A stretch of 64,000 nucleotides of DNA from Burkholderia pyrrocinia (GCF_018417535.1 NZ_CP070977.1:3847643-3911642), one strand, 5' to 3'. Counted from the first letter of the stretch, positions 50,971 through 60,976 are shown. Numbers and translations are program-made. Notes: a model not told the origin generated them from the letters alone.

Positions 50971-52140
50971 ATGACATCCATTCAACCGATCGAATCCTCG
51001 ACGTCGCTCGTCGAAGAGCGCAACACCGCCAAGACCGTCGTCATCGGCATCCTGACCGCTGCGTTCGTGATCGCCGCGCCGATCATCATCGGCGCGGCCG
51101 GCGGCAACTACTGGGTCCGCGTGCTCGACTTCGCGATGCTTTACGTGATGCTCGCGCTCGGCCTGAACGTGGTGGTCGGCTTCGCCGGCCTGCTCGACCT
51201 GGGCTATATCGCGTTCTACGCGGTGGGCGCGTACACGGCAGCGTTGTTGAGCTCGCCGCACCTGACCTCGCAGTTCGAGTGGATCGCGAACCTGGCACCC
51301 GGCGGATTGCACATCCCGTTCCTGATCATCGTGCCGATCGCGATGGCGCTCGCGGCCACCTTCGGGATCCTGCTCGGCGCGCCGACGCTGCGCCTGCGCG
51401 GCGACTACCTGGCGATCGTCACGCTGGGCTTCGGCGAAATCGTCCGGATCTTCATGAACAACCTCGACCGTCCGGTGAACATCACCAACGGCCCGAAGGG
51501 GATCACGGGGATCGATCCGGTGCATGTCGGCGGCTTCAACCTGTCGCAGACGCACTCGCTGTTCGGCCTCCAGCTGCCGTCGGTCTACATGTACTACTAC
51601 CTGTTCGTGCTGTGCTCGCTGCTGGTGATCTGGACGTGTACGCGGCTGCAGCATTCGCGCATCGGCCGCGCATGGGCGGCAATCCGCGAGGACGAGATCG
51701 CGGCGAAGGCGATGGGCATCAACACCCGCAACGTGAAGCTGCTCGCGTTTGCGATGGGCGCGTCGTTCGGCGGCCTGTCGGGCGCGATGTTCGGTTCGTT
51801 CCAGGGCTTCGTGTCGCCGGAATCGTTCACGTTCTGGGAATCGATCGTGGTGCTGGCGTGCGTGGTGCTGGGCGGCATGGGCCACATCCCGGGCGTGATC
51901 CTCGGCGCGGTGCTGCTCGCGATCTTCCCGGAATTCCTGCGCTCGACGATGAGCCCGCTGCAGCATGCGCTGTTCGGTCATGACATCGTCGATACGGAAG
52001 TGATCCGTCAGGCGCTGTACGGCCTCGCGATGGTGATCATCATGCTGTACCGCTCGGAAGGCCTGTGGCCCGCGCCGAAGCATGAGGACAAGATCGCGAA
52101 ACTGGCGAAGCGCGCCAGCAAGAAGCCGGTGCGCGCCTAA
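50971..52140 (+). CDS. livM: Branched-chain amino-acid ABC transporter permease LivM
   Basis: A 389-residue permease with about nine helices. The family blocks are MLALGLNVVVGFAGLLDLGY, FGILLGAPTLRLRGDYLAIVTLGFGEI (in part), SRIGRAWAAIREDEIAA and FVSPESFTFWESI. It begins 18 bases after livH. It has a hydrophilic basic C terminus. It works with LivH, LivG and LivF. Confidence 0.95.
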   Translation: MTSIQPIESSTSLVEERNTAKTVVIGILTAAFVIAAPIIIGAAGGNYWVRVLDFAMLYVMLALGLNVVVGFAGLLDLGYIAFYAVGAYTAALLSSPHLTSQFEWIANLAPGGLHIPFLIIVPIAMALAATFGILLGAPTLRLRGDYLAIVTLGFGEIVRIFMNNLDRPVNITNGPKGITGIDPVHVGGFNLSQTHSLFGLQLPSVYMYYYLFVLCSLLVIWTCTRLQHSRIGRAWAAIREDEIAAKAMGINTRNVKLLAFAMGASFGGLSGAMFGSFQGFVSPESFTFWESIVVLACVVLGGMGHIPGVILGAVLLAIFPEFLRSTMSPLQHALFGHDIVDTEVIRQALYGLAMVIIMLYRSEGLWPAPKHEDKIAKLAKRASKKPVRA

Positions 52141-52163
52141 CCTACGGACAAGGGGATAAACAC

Positions 52164-52939
52164 ATGAGCGACAAGCAAATCCGACTGTCCGTGCAGGGCG
52201 TAAACAAACGCTTCGGCGGCCTGCAGGCACTGTCCGACGTCGGCCTGCAGATCAAGGAAGGCGAGATCTACGGTCTGATCGGCCCGAACGGCGCCGGCAA
52301 GACGACGTTCTTCAACGTGATCACGGGCCTCTACACGCCGGACTCCGGCGAGTTCAAGCTGGACGGCGCGGAATACAAGCCGACCGCGGTGCACCAGGTC
52401 GCGAAGACGGGCATTGCGCGCACGTTCCAGAATATCCGGCTGTTCGGCGGGATGACCGCGCTCGAGAACGTGATGGTGGGCCGCCATGTGCGCACCAAGC
52501 ATGGTCTGCTCGGCGCGGTGTTCCAGACGCCGGCGGAACGCCAGGAAGAGCGCGAGATCAAGGAACGCGCGATCGAGCTGCTCGAGTACGTCGGCGTGCT
52601 GCAGTACGCCGACTACACGTCACGCAACCTGTCGTACGGCCACCAGCGCCGGCTGGAGATCGCGCGCGCGCTGGCGACCGACCCGAAGCTGCTCGCGCTC
52701 GACGAGCCGGCGGCCGGGATGAACGCGACCGAGAAGGTCGAACTCACGCGCCTGCTCGACAAGATCCGTTCGGACGGCCGCACGATTCTGCTGATCGAGC
52801 ACGACGTGAAGCTCGTGATGCACTTGTGCAACCGGATGACGGTGCTCGATTACGGCAAGGTGATCGCCGAGGGTCTGCCGCAGGACGTGCAGAAGAATCC
52901 GAAGGTGATTGAGGCATATCTCGGCGCAGGGGTGCACTG

Positions 52940-52940
<1 letters not shown>
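52164..52940 (+). CDS. livG: Branched-chain amino-acid ABC transporter ATPase LivG
   Basis: A 258-residue ATPase. Walker A is GPNGAGKTTFFN, the signature is LSYGHQRRLEIARAL (Y replaces the usual G of LSGGQ, as is common in LivG), and Walker B is LLALDEPAAGM. The C-terminal VIEAYLGAG is typical. Its stop shares a base with the livF start. Confidence 0.95.
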
Positions 52941-53656
<716 letters not shown>

Positions 53657-53739
53657 GCGGATGAATGAGCGGATGAATGAGCGGGCCCGGTGACGCGCGG
53701 CGGCAGATGCCGCGTGCGTCGTGCCAGGGCTTTCGAAAG

Positions 53740-53771
53740 GCTGTCACGGGATACCGTGACAGCTTTTTTTT
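53740..53771 (+). terminator. Terminator of the liv operon
   Basis: GCTGTCACGG-GATA-CCGTGACAGCTTTTTTTT, a perfect 10-bp stem with an eight-T tail. Confidence 0.93.
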
Positions 53772-53941
53772 CGTGTTGTGCGATTCGTGTCGAACTGTGC
53801 GCGCGGAGGCGACTCCATTCGACAGTTGCGCCGCGCACGCGGCGCGGGAAACGACAGGGTCGGTCGTCCGACGCTGGCAGCCCGCAAACCGACACACGGG
53901 CCACGTAGCATCATCGGCCCATCGGGACACGGAGAACACGC

Positions 53942-54613
53942 ATGAGTCTGGATTACGGTTTCGTGAAGGCGAAGGTGACATCGGTGGCGCAGCTGAAGGG
54001 CTCGCCGCACGGCAGCGAGATCCAGTATCACATCCACCTGACGCTGGCGCTGCCGGGAGGCAACTGGGATGTCGCGATCAACGTCGGCACCAGCGATGCG
54101 GACGACTTGCTGAACTACAAGCTCGTCTACGATTTCCACCATCCCGTCACGCAGACGCTCGCGGCCGCGGCGGAAGGCTACACCGACCTCACGGGGCAGG
54201 CCGCGCTGCCCGCGCTCGACTACCTGCGCAGCGACATCCTGAACGAGACGGGCGCGTGGCGCGCAAGCGCGGTGATGGACGGCACCGAGAACCCGGAGCC
54301 GATCCCGTCGCTGCTGCGGCTCGTCAATGCCGCGCAGTCGCAGGGCCTCGACGTCGTCGTGTTCGGCCGCACGTATGCGGAAGGCAACGGCATTCACGAC
54401 ACGCACATGAACCAGGGCTCGACGGGCCCGAACTACCTGCATCGCGCAGGCGACGACCATAACGACCACAACGACGTCTGGCAGGACGGCGCGCTGATCG
54501 TGCGCGTGAGCGATACGCAGTGGGCCGCGTATTTCGCGGCGTTCGAACAGCAGGCCGTGCCGACCGACGCGCTCGGCAATCCGCTGCCGGGCGCGGGGCC
54601 GATCACGCGCTGA
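53942..54613 (+). CDS. DUF2278 (YukJ-like) protein
   Basis: A 223-residue protein of the DUF2278/YukJ family, function unknown. Conserved pieces are YGFVKAKVTS at the start, HGSEIQYHIHLTL, WDVAINVGTSD, and the C-terminal GIHDTHMNQGSTGPN then WQDGALIVRV. It has no signal peptide and several conserved histidines and aspartates (DDHNDHNDVWQDG), which could bind metal. It is a single gene that converges on the GNAT gene. Confidence 0.82.
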   Translation: MSLDYGFVKAKVTSVAQLKGSPHGSEIQYHIHLTLALPGGNWDVAINVGTSDADDLLNYKLVYDFHHPVTQTLAAAAEGYTDLTGQAALPALDYLRSDILNETGAWRASAVMDGTENPEPIPSLLRLVNAAQSQGLDVVVFGRTYAEGNGIHDTHMNQGSTGPNYLHRAGDDHNDHNDVWQDGALIVRVSDTQWAAYFAAFEQQAVPTDALGNPLPGAGPITR

Positions 54614-54637
54614 TACGGGCCACCGCTGCCGGCTGCA

Positions 54638-55093
54638 TCACGCGGCCGGCAGCGTCTTGCCGAACGAGATGCGCTCCTCGACGCGATAGCCGAGTGCCGC
54701 ATAGAAGCGGCACGCGTCGTCGTTGCCGGGCAGCACCTGCAGGTTGATCTTCAGGCAGCCGCGCGCGGCGAGCGCGCTTTCCGCGTGCGCGATCAGCGCG
54801 CGGCCGACGCCGAGCCGCCGCGCGTCGTTCGCGACGCCGAACGAGTAGAGCCAGCCGCGATGTCCGTCGAAACCCGCCATCAGCGTGCCGACGACGCGCG
54901 CGCCGCTGGTCGCGACGAAGAACAGTTCCGGCTGCGTCGCGAGCTTCAGCTCGATCGATCGCAGCGGATCGCGGTGCAGCGGCGCATCGGCTTCTTCGTA
55001 TTGCGGGAACGCGTCGCGCCATACCGCGAGTACGGCATCGGTGTCGGCGCGTTCGAACGGGCGGATAGCGACAGCATCGGCGGCGGCATCCAT
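54638..55093 (-). CDS. GNAT family N-acetyltransferase
   Basis: A 151-residue acetyltransferase. The acetyl-CoA-binding motif A is ANDARRLGVGRALIAHAE, preceded by the beta-strand LYSFGVA and followed by INLQVLPGNDDACRFYAALGY (in part). It resembles YpeA-type enzymes; the substrate is unknown. It lies 13 bases after argD in the same direction, so it is probably co-transcribed with it. Confidence 0.86.
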   Translation of the reverse strand: MDAAADAVAIRPFERADTDAVLAVWRDAFPQYEEADAPLHRDPLRSIELKLATQPELFFVATSGARVVGTLMAGFDGHRGWLYSFGVANDARRLGVGRALIAHAESALAARGCLKINLQVLPGNDDACRFYAALGYRVEERISFGKTLPAA

Positions 55094-55106
55094 CGCGGCG
55101 GTCTCC

Positions 55107-56291
55107 TTAGAGCGTATCGAGGATCGACCGCAGCATCGCCATCATCTGGTCGATCTCTTCGGTCGTCACGTTCAGCGCGGGCATGAAGCGCAGCAGGTTC
55201 GGCCGCGCGGCGTTCAGCAGCAGGCCGTCGGGCTGCATGTCGCGTGCCTTCTCGACGATCTGCGGGCCGATGTCCTTGCCGAGCAGCAGCGCGCGCAGCA
55301 GGCCTTCGCCGCGTTCGCCTTCGAAGCCGCGCTCTTCCGACAGCTCGAGCAGCTTGCGCTTCAGGTATTCGCCGCGTGCGCGCACGCCTTCGAGGAAGCC
55401 GGGCGCGACGAGCTGCGAGATCACCGAATAGCCGGCCGCCGTCATCAGCGGGTTGCCGTTGTACGTGCCGCCCTGGTCGCCGGCCTCGAACACCGCGACA
55501 TCGGCCTTCGACAGCAGCGCCGCGAGCGGTACGCCGCTGCCGATGCCCTTGCCGAGCGTCATGATGTCCGGCTCGATGTCGGCGAGCTCGTACGCGAACA
55601 GCGTACCTGCACGGCCGCAGCCGCTCTGCACTTCGTCGACGATCAGCAGCAGGTTGTGCTGCTTCGTCAGTGCGCGCAGCTCGCGCATGAATTCGCGCGT
55701 CGCCGGAATCACGCCGCCTTCACCCTGGATCGGTTCGAGCATCACGGCGACGGTCTTGTCGGTGATCAGTTTCTCGACCGAGTTGATGTTGTTCAGCTCG
55801 GCCTTCGGGAAGCCCGGCACCTGCGGCGCGTAGATCGTGTCCCAGCCCGGCTTGCCGCTGGCCGACATCGTCGCGAGCGTGCGGCCGTGGAAGCTGTGGT
55901 CGAACGTGATGATCTCGTACGCGCCGTTGCGGAACTTGCGGCCCCACTTGCGCGCGAGCTTGATCGCACCTTCGTTCGCTTCGGCGCCGCTGTTCGTGAA
56001 GAACACCTTGTCGAACACGCTGTGCTGCGTGAGCAGGCCCGCGAGCTTCGCCATCGGCTCGTTGTAGAACGCCGGCGACGGGTTCAGCAGCGTTTCCGCC
56101 TGCTGCTTCAGCGCTTCGACGACACCGTCGTTGCAGTGGCCGAGGCTGTTGACGGCCCAGCCCTGGATGAAGTCCAGATAGCGCTTGCCCGTGTGATCGT
56201 AGAGCCACGAACCCTTGCCGTGCGTAAACACGATGTCGGGGCGGTTCGTGATGTACATCAGCGAGTCGATCGGAAAATCGTTCAAGGGCAT
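55107..56291 (-). CDS. argD: Acetylornithine aminotransferase family protein
   Basis: A 394-residue class III PLP aminotransferase. ArgD transfers the amino group between glutamate and N-acetylornithine in arginine synthesis. PLP-site features are [48 protein letters not shown], and the Schiff-base lysine in [10 protein letters not shown]. The start at 56291 has GGAG upstream and begins [19 protein letters not shown]. The frame is open to 56432 but that part is the leader. The upstream terminator and arginine-rich leader ORF support an arginine function. Confidence 0.88.
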   Translation of the reverse strand: MPLNDFPIDSLMYITNRPDIVFTHGKGSWLYDHTGKRYLDFIQGWAVNSLGHCNDGVVEALKQQAETLLNPSPAFYNEPMAKLAGLLTQHSVFDKVFFTNSGAEANEGAIKLARKWGRKFRNGAYEIITFDHSFHGRTLATMSASGKPGWDTIYAPQVPGFPKAELNNINSVEKLITDKTVAVMLEPIQGEGGVIPATREFMRELRALTKQHNLLLIVDEVQSGCGRAGTLFAYELADIEPDIMTLGKGIGSGVPLAALLSKADVAVFEAGDQGGTYNGNPLMTAAGYSVISQLVAPGFLEGVRARGEYLKRKLLELSEERGFEGERGEGLLRALLLGKDIGPQIVEKARDMQPDGLLLNAARPNLLRFMPALNVTTEEIDQMMAMLRSILDTL

Positions 56292-56332
56292 GGCAGCAGA
56301 CTCCAGCGGACGTTGAAAGGGAAACGGGCAAT

Positions 56333-56357
56333 AAAAAAGCCACGGAAGGCCGTGGCT
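56333..56357 (-). terminator. Attenuator-like terminator in the argD leader
   Basis: Minus-strand AGCCACGG-CCTT-CCGTGGCTTTTTT, a perfect 8-bp stem with a T tail, ends 41 bases before the argD ATG. It could end the upstream reductase gene, but it is 219 bases past that stop and lies downstream of a promoter and leader ORF. Confidence 0.85.
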
Positions 56358-56400
56358 GGTGGGTTCGAACAGCTTGTGCGTAACCGGTGAAGCAGTGGGG

Positions 56401-56484
56401 TTACGCGCGAGTCCGTGACGAGCCTGCGGCATCCGGGAGGAGCGGCGAGCGGCGACGTCGGAGAGCGGACAGGAAGCGGTTCAT
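56401..56484 (-). CDS. Candidate arginine-rich leader peptide of argD
   Basis: A 27-codon frame on the minus strand with ATG at 56482-56484 and TAA at 56401-56403. The product starts [14 protein letters not shown] and has seven arginines in 27 residues, four of them consecutive (CGA CGT CGC CGC, codons 9-12). The predicted transcription start falls on or next to its ATG, so it would be translated as a leaderless message; no ribosome site is seen. It ends about 44 bases before the terminator stem. Confidence 0.5.
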   Translation of the reverse strand: MNRFLSALRRRRSPLLPDAAGSSRTRA

Positions 56485-56490
56485 GTGCGC

Positions 56491-56520
56491 AAGCATAAGG
56501 CATCCCGCGCCCCACTGTAA
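56491..56520 (-). promoter_or_regulatory. Promoter of the argD leader
   Basis: On the minus strand TTACAG (near 56515-56520) and TATGCT (near 56492-56497) are separated by 17 bases. The expected start, seven bases on, is at or next to the A of the leader-peptide ATG. Confidence 0.6.
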
Positions 56521-56575
56521 ACCGCCGCGATGCCACGGATGTGACATCGCGGCGCGGGACGCGGGCGCGTGGGTC

Positions 56576-57607
56576 TCAGACCGGATGCGCGAGATCGGCG
56601 GCGCTCGTGAACGAGTCCGCGTAGAACTCGTCGGCCGGCAGTGCGTGGTGCAGCGTGAAGTCGCGCTGCGCGGATTCGACCATCACCGGCGCGCCGCACG
56701 CGTACACCTGATGACCCGACAGGTCGGGCAGGTCCTCGATCACCGCGCGATGGACGAAGCCCGTGCGGCCCGTCCACTGGTCGGCGTCGTCGGGCTCGGA
56801 GAGCACCGGCACGTACTTGAAGTTCGGGATCTCGCGCGCCCACTGCTCGGCGAGCTCGCCGAGGTAGATGTCCTTCTTGCGGCGTGCGCCCCAGTAGAGC
56901 GTCATCGGGCGCGTGATGCCCCGGTGCTTCACGTGCTCGATGATCGCCTTGATCGGCGCGAAGCCCGTGCCCGATGCAAGCAGTACGATCGGCTTGTCGG
57001 AATCCTCGCGCAGGAAGAACGTGCCGAGCGGGCCTTCGAAGCGCAGGATGTCGCGCTCCTTCATCGCGCCGAACACGTGATCGGTGAACTTGCCGCCCGG
57101 CATGTGGCGGATGTGCAGCTCGACCGGGCCTTCCTCGTGCGGCGCGTTCGCCATCGAGTAGCTGCGGCGCGAGCCGTCCTTCAGGATGAACTCGACGTAC
57201 TGGCCCGCGAGGTATTGCAGTCGTTCGTTGGCGGGGAGCTGCAGCTTCACGACCATCACGTCGTCGGCCTTGCGCTCGAGCGCGGCGATCCGGCACGGCA
57301 GCTTCTTGACCTGCACGCCGTCGACGCCGGCGATTTCGCGCACGTCGATCTCGAGATCGCACTGCGCCTTCGAGCAGCACAGCAGCGCGAGGCCGCGCGT
57401 GCGCTCATCATTGGACAGTGCCGACGCGGCATGCGGGCCCTGCTCGATCTGGCCCGACACGATCTGGCCCTTGCAGGAGCCGCACGCGCCGTTCTTGCAG
57501 CCGTACGGCAGATGGACGTTCTGGCGCAGCGCGGCTGCCAGCACGGTTTCGTCCGACTCGACCTGGAATTGCCGGCCGCTTTGCTTGAGAGTGACGTTGA
57601 ATGCCAT
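56576..57607 (-). CDS. Ferredoxin-FAD/NAD(P)H oxidoreductase (CDP-6-deoxy-glucoseen reductase-like)
   Basis: A 343-residue electron-transfer reductase. The N-terminal plant-type [2Fe-2S] domain has CKNGACGSCKG and a fourth cysteine in LLCCSK. The FAD-binding block is RSYSMANAP, and the NAD-binding region is LLASGTGFAPIKAIIEH with the terminal CGAPVMVESA. Database annotation usually calls it CDP-6-deoxy-delta-3,4-glucoseen reductase, but no deoxysugar genes are near, so a general reductase partner for an oxygenase is as likely. Confidence 0.87.
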   Translation of the reverse strand: MAFNVTLKQSGRQFQVESDETVLAAALRQNVHLPYGCKNGACGSCKGQIVSGQIEQGPHAASALSNDERTRGLALLCCSKAQCDLEIDVREIAGVDGVQVKKLPCRIAALERKADDVMVVKLQLPANERLQYLAGQYVEFILKDGSRRSYSMANAPHEEGPVELHIRHMPGGKFTDHVFGAMKERDILRFEGPLGTFFLREDSDKPIVLLASGTGFAPIKAIIEHVKHRGITRPMTLYWGARRKKDIYLGELAEQWAREIPNFKYVPVLSEPDDADQWTGRTGFVHRAVIEDLPDLSGHQVYACGAPVMVESAQRDFTLHHALPADEFYADSFTSAADLAHPV

Positions 57608-57670
57608 AGAACCAAACTAGAACAAAATGTGGGGACCGTGCATGTCGCGCACGGCAGCTACAATGCAAAC

Positions 57671-57691
57671 CCGTTGCGCGTCGCGCAACGG
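57671..57691. promoter_or_regulatory. Perfect 10-bp inverted repeat upstream of the YeeZ-like gene
   Basis: Arms CCGTTGCGCG and CGCGCAACGG with a single central T. It follows a TACAAT element by about seven bases, so it lies at or near the transcription start, either as an operator or as a 5' RNA hairpin. Confidence 0.6.
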
Positions 57692-57714
57692 TGGCTACTG
57701 ATTTCGCAACCAAC

Positions 57715-58752
57715 ATGATCGCGACTCGAATCCTGCGCCGGCCGCGCGCACTGATCGTCGGCTGCGGCGACGTCGGCATGCGCTGCGTCGCGCAATGGCG
57801 CGACACGCGCCGCAACCTGCGGATCTTCGCGCTGACGAGCCACCCGGCCCGTCGCGATGAACTGCGTGCCGCGGGCGCGACGCCGATCGTCGGCGACCTC
57901 GATCGCCCGGCGACGCTCGGCCGCCTCGCGGGTCTGGCCCGCACGATCCTGCATCTCGCGCCGCCGCAGTCCGACGGCCGCGACGACCGGCGCACGCGTG
58001 CGCTGATTGCCGCAACGACCGTACCTGCGCGACGGCCGACGGTGCCGCCGGCACCTGCGGTCGGCCGGCTCCGAACGCTGCGCGCCGCTGCCCGACAGGC
58101 CGGCGCGCCCGTTCGGGCAGCGGGTATTGTACCCGACGGTCTTCGCGCGCCGAGGCTCGTCTACGCAAGCACGACGGGTGTATACGGCGATTGCGGCGGG
58201 GCGCGCATCGACGAAACACACCCGCTGCGTCCTGCGAATCCGCGCGCGTTCCGACGCGTATCGGCCGAACGGCAACTGCGCGCGGCGACGGTGCGCGGCG
58301 TGCTGTCCGCGCGCATCGTGCGCATTCCCGGCATCTACGCGGCAAACCGTCTGCCGGTCGCGCGGCTCGAGCGCGGCACGCCGGCGCTCGAGCCGGCCGA
58401 CGACGTCTACACGAACCACATCCACGCGGACGATCTCGCGGCGATCCTGCGCCGCGCGGCCGAGTGCGGCAGGCCGGCGCGCGCCGTGCACGCGTCGGAC
58501 GACAGCGAACTGCGGATGGGGGAGTATTTCGACCGGGTCGCGCAGGTGCTCGGCCTGCCGCGGCCGCCGCGCGTCAGCCGCGCGGACGCCGAGCGCCAGC
58601 TCGAACCGACGCTGCTGTCGTTCATGCGTGAGTCGCGGCGCCTGTCCAACGCACGGCTCAAGGCCGAATTGTGCGTGACGTTGCGCTATCCGACCGTAGA
58701 CGATTTCCTTCAAACGCTCGCGCCGGGCAGCGCGTCAGGTCAGCGCCGGTAA
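57715..58752 (+). CDS. NAD-dependent epimerase/dehydratase family protein, YeeZ-like
   Basis: A 345-residue extended-SDR-type protein. The nucleotide motif is ALIVGCGDVGMRCVAQW at the N terminus, and the active-site-like region is VYASTTGVYGDCGG. The stretch around residues 105-150 is low complexity (TVPARRPTVPPAPAVGRLRT) and looks like an insertion relative to other YeeZ proteins. The start is uncertain: ATG at 57715, or GTG at 57691 inside the palindrome. The function is unknown. It overlaps the convergent small gene by 18 bases. Confidence 0.8.
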   Translation: MIATRILRRPRALIVGCGDVGMRCVAQWRDTRRNLRIFALTSHPARRDELRAAGATPIVGDLDRPATLGRLAGLARTILHLAPPQSDGRDDRRTRALIAATTVPARRPTVPPAPAVGRLRTLRAAARQAGAPVRAAGIVPDGLRAPRLVYASTTGVYGDCGGARIDETHPLRPANPRAFRRVSAERQLRAATVRGVLSARIVRIPGIYAANRLPVARLERGTPALEPADDVYTNHIHADDLAAILRRAAECGRPARAVHASDDSELRMGEYFDRVAQVLGLPRPPRVSRADAERQLEPTLLSFMRESRRLSNARLKAELCVTLRYPTVDDFLQTLAPGSASGQRR

Positions 58753-58923
58753 CGCCTCGATCAGCAGGAAGCACAGCAGCGCGCCGATCAGCGCACCAAT
58801 CAGGTTCGGATGATATTTGTGCTTCAGGTGCATCGCGGCCAACAGGCCGCCGATCACGATGACACCGATGACCGCGAACGCGATCATCACGTACGACAGT
58901 TCAAAAGAATGGTTGATGTTCAT
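58735..58923 (-). CDS. Small two-helix membrane protein
   Basis: A 62-residue protein I do not recognise. Two hydrophobic segments (about 11-30 and 42-60) are joined by a short basic loop, MHLKHKYHP. A GGGGAGACATC ribosome site precedes the ATG. Its 3' end overlaps the YeeZ-like gene. Confidence 0.68.
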   Translation of the reverse strand: MNINHSFELSYVMIAFAVIGVIVIGGLLAAMHLKHKYHPNLIGALIGALLCFLLIEALPALT

Positions 58924-59028
58924 GATGTCTCCCCTGCATCGCTGCTCGTACAGCTTGTGATTCGAGTATAGCGGGGGATCGTGCGGCCGAGACGCGGCCG
59001 GGCATCGAACGGTCGTGCGGATTTTCCC

Positions 59029-59745
59029 TTACAGGGTTTTGACGGGATTGCGCAGTGCTGAAAGGTCGGCGTCATCGAGCCACCGCCACGCGCCGGGTTC
59101 GAGGTCGCCCGGCAGCGCGAAGCCGCCGATGCTTTCGCGGTGCAGCAACTCGACGCGGTTGCTCGCCGCCGCGACCATGCGTTTCACCTGGTGATACTTG
59201 CCTTCGAGGACGGTCAGCGCGAGCGCGTGCGTGTCGCGTGCGTCGGCGGCGACCGCCGCGATCGGCTTCGGCTCGCCGTGGAGCTGCACGCCGGTGCGCA
59301 GCGCGTGCAGTTGCGCATCGTCGAGCGGATGGCGCACGGTTGCCACGTAGGTCTTCGGCACCTTGCGCTTCGGCGACGTGTACGCGTGCACGAACTGGCC
59401 GTCGTCGGACAGCAGCAGCAGGCCCGTCGTGTCCTGGTCGAGACGGCCGACGCACTGCACGCCGCGCGCGACGAGCGGCGCGGGCAGCAGGCTGAACACA
59501 CTCGCGTGATGTTGCGGATCGCGCGAACACTCGTAACCGGCCGGCTTGTTGAGCGCGAGATACGCGTGCGCGTGAAACGGCCATGCCGTATCGTCGACCG
59601 AGAACACGAGGCCGTCGGTGTCGAACGTCGCGTCGGGGTCGGTCGCGCTGGCGCCCGCGACGGCGATGCGGCCCGCTTCGATCAGGCCGCGGCACTGGCG
59701 GCGCGAGCCGAAGCCCTGGGTGTAGAGAATGCTTTCGAGATCCAT
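59029..59745 (-). CDS. rsuA: 16S rRNA pseudouridine synthase, RsuA type
   Basis: A 238-residue RsuA-family enzyme; E. coli RsuA makes pseudouridine 516 in 16S rRNA. An S4-like RNA-binding segment (GFGSRRQCRGLIEAGRIAVAG) occupies residues 11-32. The catalytic aspartate is in CVGRLDQDTTGLLLLSDDG, and the KTYVATVRHPL and YHQVKRMVAA blocks follow. It stands alone and is divergent from copC. Confidence 0.9.
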   Translation of the reverse strand: MDLESILYTQGFGSRRQCRGLIEAGRIAVAGASATDPDATFDTDGLVFSVDDTAWPFHAHAYLALNKPAGYECSRDPQHHASVFSLLPAPLVARGVQCVGRLDQDTTGLLLLSDDGQFVHAYTSPKRKVPKTYVATVRHPLDDAQLHALRTGVQLHGEPKPIAAVAADARDTHALALTVLEGKYHQVKRMVAAASNRVELLHRESIGGFALPGDLEPGAWRWLDDADLSALRNPVKTL

Positions 59746-59856
59746 AGCGGGCGCATTCTATCAAGCGGCGCGCGACCGGCATGAACACGCCTGCGCTGGT
59801 AAGCTGCCGGAACGCCGCGCAGCGCGTGGCGCTCGTTCATTCTTCACGGAAAGTCC

Positions 59857-60231
59857 ATGCATTTCGATTCGTTCCCGTTCGGCCGCAACGCTGCCGCCGT
59901 CATCCTTGCCGCGACCGTTTCGTCGGCCGCGTTCGCGCATGCGCATCTCGCGAAGAGCGATCCGGCAGCGGGCGCGGCGCTGGCCGCCGCACCGGCCGCC
60001 GTCGCGATCGACTTCACCGAGCCGCTGGAGCCGGCGTTCAGCTCGATCGTCGTCGTCGACGGCGACGGCAAGCCGGTGTCGGACGGCAAGGCGCGCATCG
60101 ATGCGTCGAACCGCAAGCGGATGACGGTGCCGCTCACGGCGGCCGGCACGGGCGCCTATACGGTGAAATGGGTGGCCGTCGCGACCGACGGGCACCGCAC
60201 GCAGGGGGCGTACGGCTTCAGCGTGAAGTGA
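59857..60231 (+). CDS. copC: Copper resistance protein CopC
   Basis: A 124-residue periplasmic copper-binding protein. After the signal peptide (AAVILAATVSSAAFA) the mature protein begins HAHLAKSDPAAG, with the N-terminal histidine brace that binds Cu(II). The late VKWVAVATDGHRTQGAYGFSV completes the site with Asp and His. No copD is adjacent, unlike many copC loci. The copper oxidase at 22910 is far away. Confidence 0.92.
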   Translation: MHFDSFPFGRNAAAVILAATVSSAAFAHAHLAKSDPAAGAALAAAPAAVAIDFTEPLEPAFSSIVVVDGDGKPVSDGKARIDASNRKRMTVPLTAAGTGAYTVKWVAVATDGHRTQGAYGFSVK

Positions 60232-60296
60232 CGCAACGGTGGCGGCAGGCCCGTGCCAGGGCTGCCGGCGCCCTTATCCGACAGGGAGTTTCCCGC

Positions 60297-60797
60297 ATGA
60301 ATCCGACGACGCTCGACGCACTCGCCGATTTCCCCCGTCTGCTCGAAGCCCATTTCGCGGCCGTGCCCGACGGCTATGCGCGCTGGACGCCCGACGACTG
60401 GGCCGGGATCCCCAGCGAGCACTTTTCGCCGCTCGGGCAGCTCTGCCACGTGCGCGACATCGAGATCGACGGCTATCACCTGCGGCTGCGGCGGATGCTC
60501 GACGAAGACCGGCCGCTGCTCGTGTCGATCGATGGCAACGCGCTCGCGATCGAGCGCCGCTACAACGACGCGTATGCGTCCGACGTGCTCGCGGCGATCC
60601 GCGAAGCGAGACGCGAGACGCTGGACCTCGTATCGCGCCTCACGCCCGAACAGTTCGAGCGTACCGGCGAGTTCGACGGCTACGGTACGCTGACCGTGCG
60701 CGGGCTCGTCCATTACCTGTGCAGCCACGACCAGCAGCATCTGGCCGGCATGCAGTGGCTGCTCGGCAAGATCGACGCGGCACTGTACGCGCGCTGA
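60297..60797 (+). CDS. DinB superfamily protein
   Basis: A 166-residue four-helix-bundle protein of the DinB/YfiT type. Two of the three metal-binding histidines are visible in GQLCHVRDIE and HDQQHLAGMQWL. These proteins often act as thiol-dependent S-transferases with mycothiol or bacillithiol; in Burkholderia the co-substrate is unknown. The ATG at 60297 has AGGGAG about 9 bases upstream. Confidence 0.82.
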   Translation: MNPTTLDALADFPRLLEAHFAAVPDGYARWTPDDWAGIPSEHFSPLGQLCHVRDIEIDGYHLRLRRMLDEDRPLLVSIDGNALAIERRYNDAYASDVLAAIREARRETLDLVSRLTPEQFERTGEFDGYGTLTVRGLVHYLCSHDQQHLAGMQWLLGKIDAALYAR

Positions 60798-60976
60798 GCC
60801 GGCCGGCGCTCGCGCGGCCGGATGGGGATTTCGGCGCCGTCGTCGGTGCGGACGATGACACGACATCGTTCGGATTGGATCGATTTTCTGGATAATCCAT
60901 CCAGCCGCGACCGGCTGACCGACGCGTCGCGCGTGCCTACACTCCAAGCTTCGTTCAACGAAAAAAGGAGTCAATC

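Noticed and set aside
56292..56432. In-frame 47-residue N-terminal extension of ArgD
   Set aside because: It runs through the terminator hairpin and leader. The ATG at 56291 has a ribosome site and matches the normal start.
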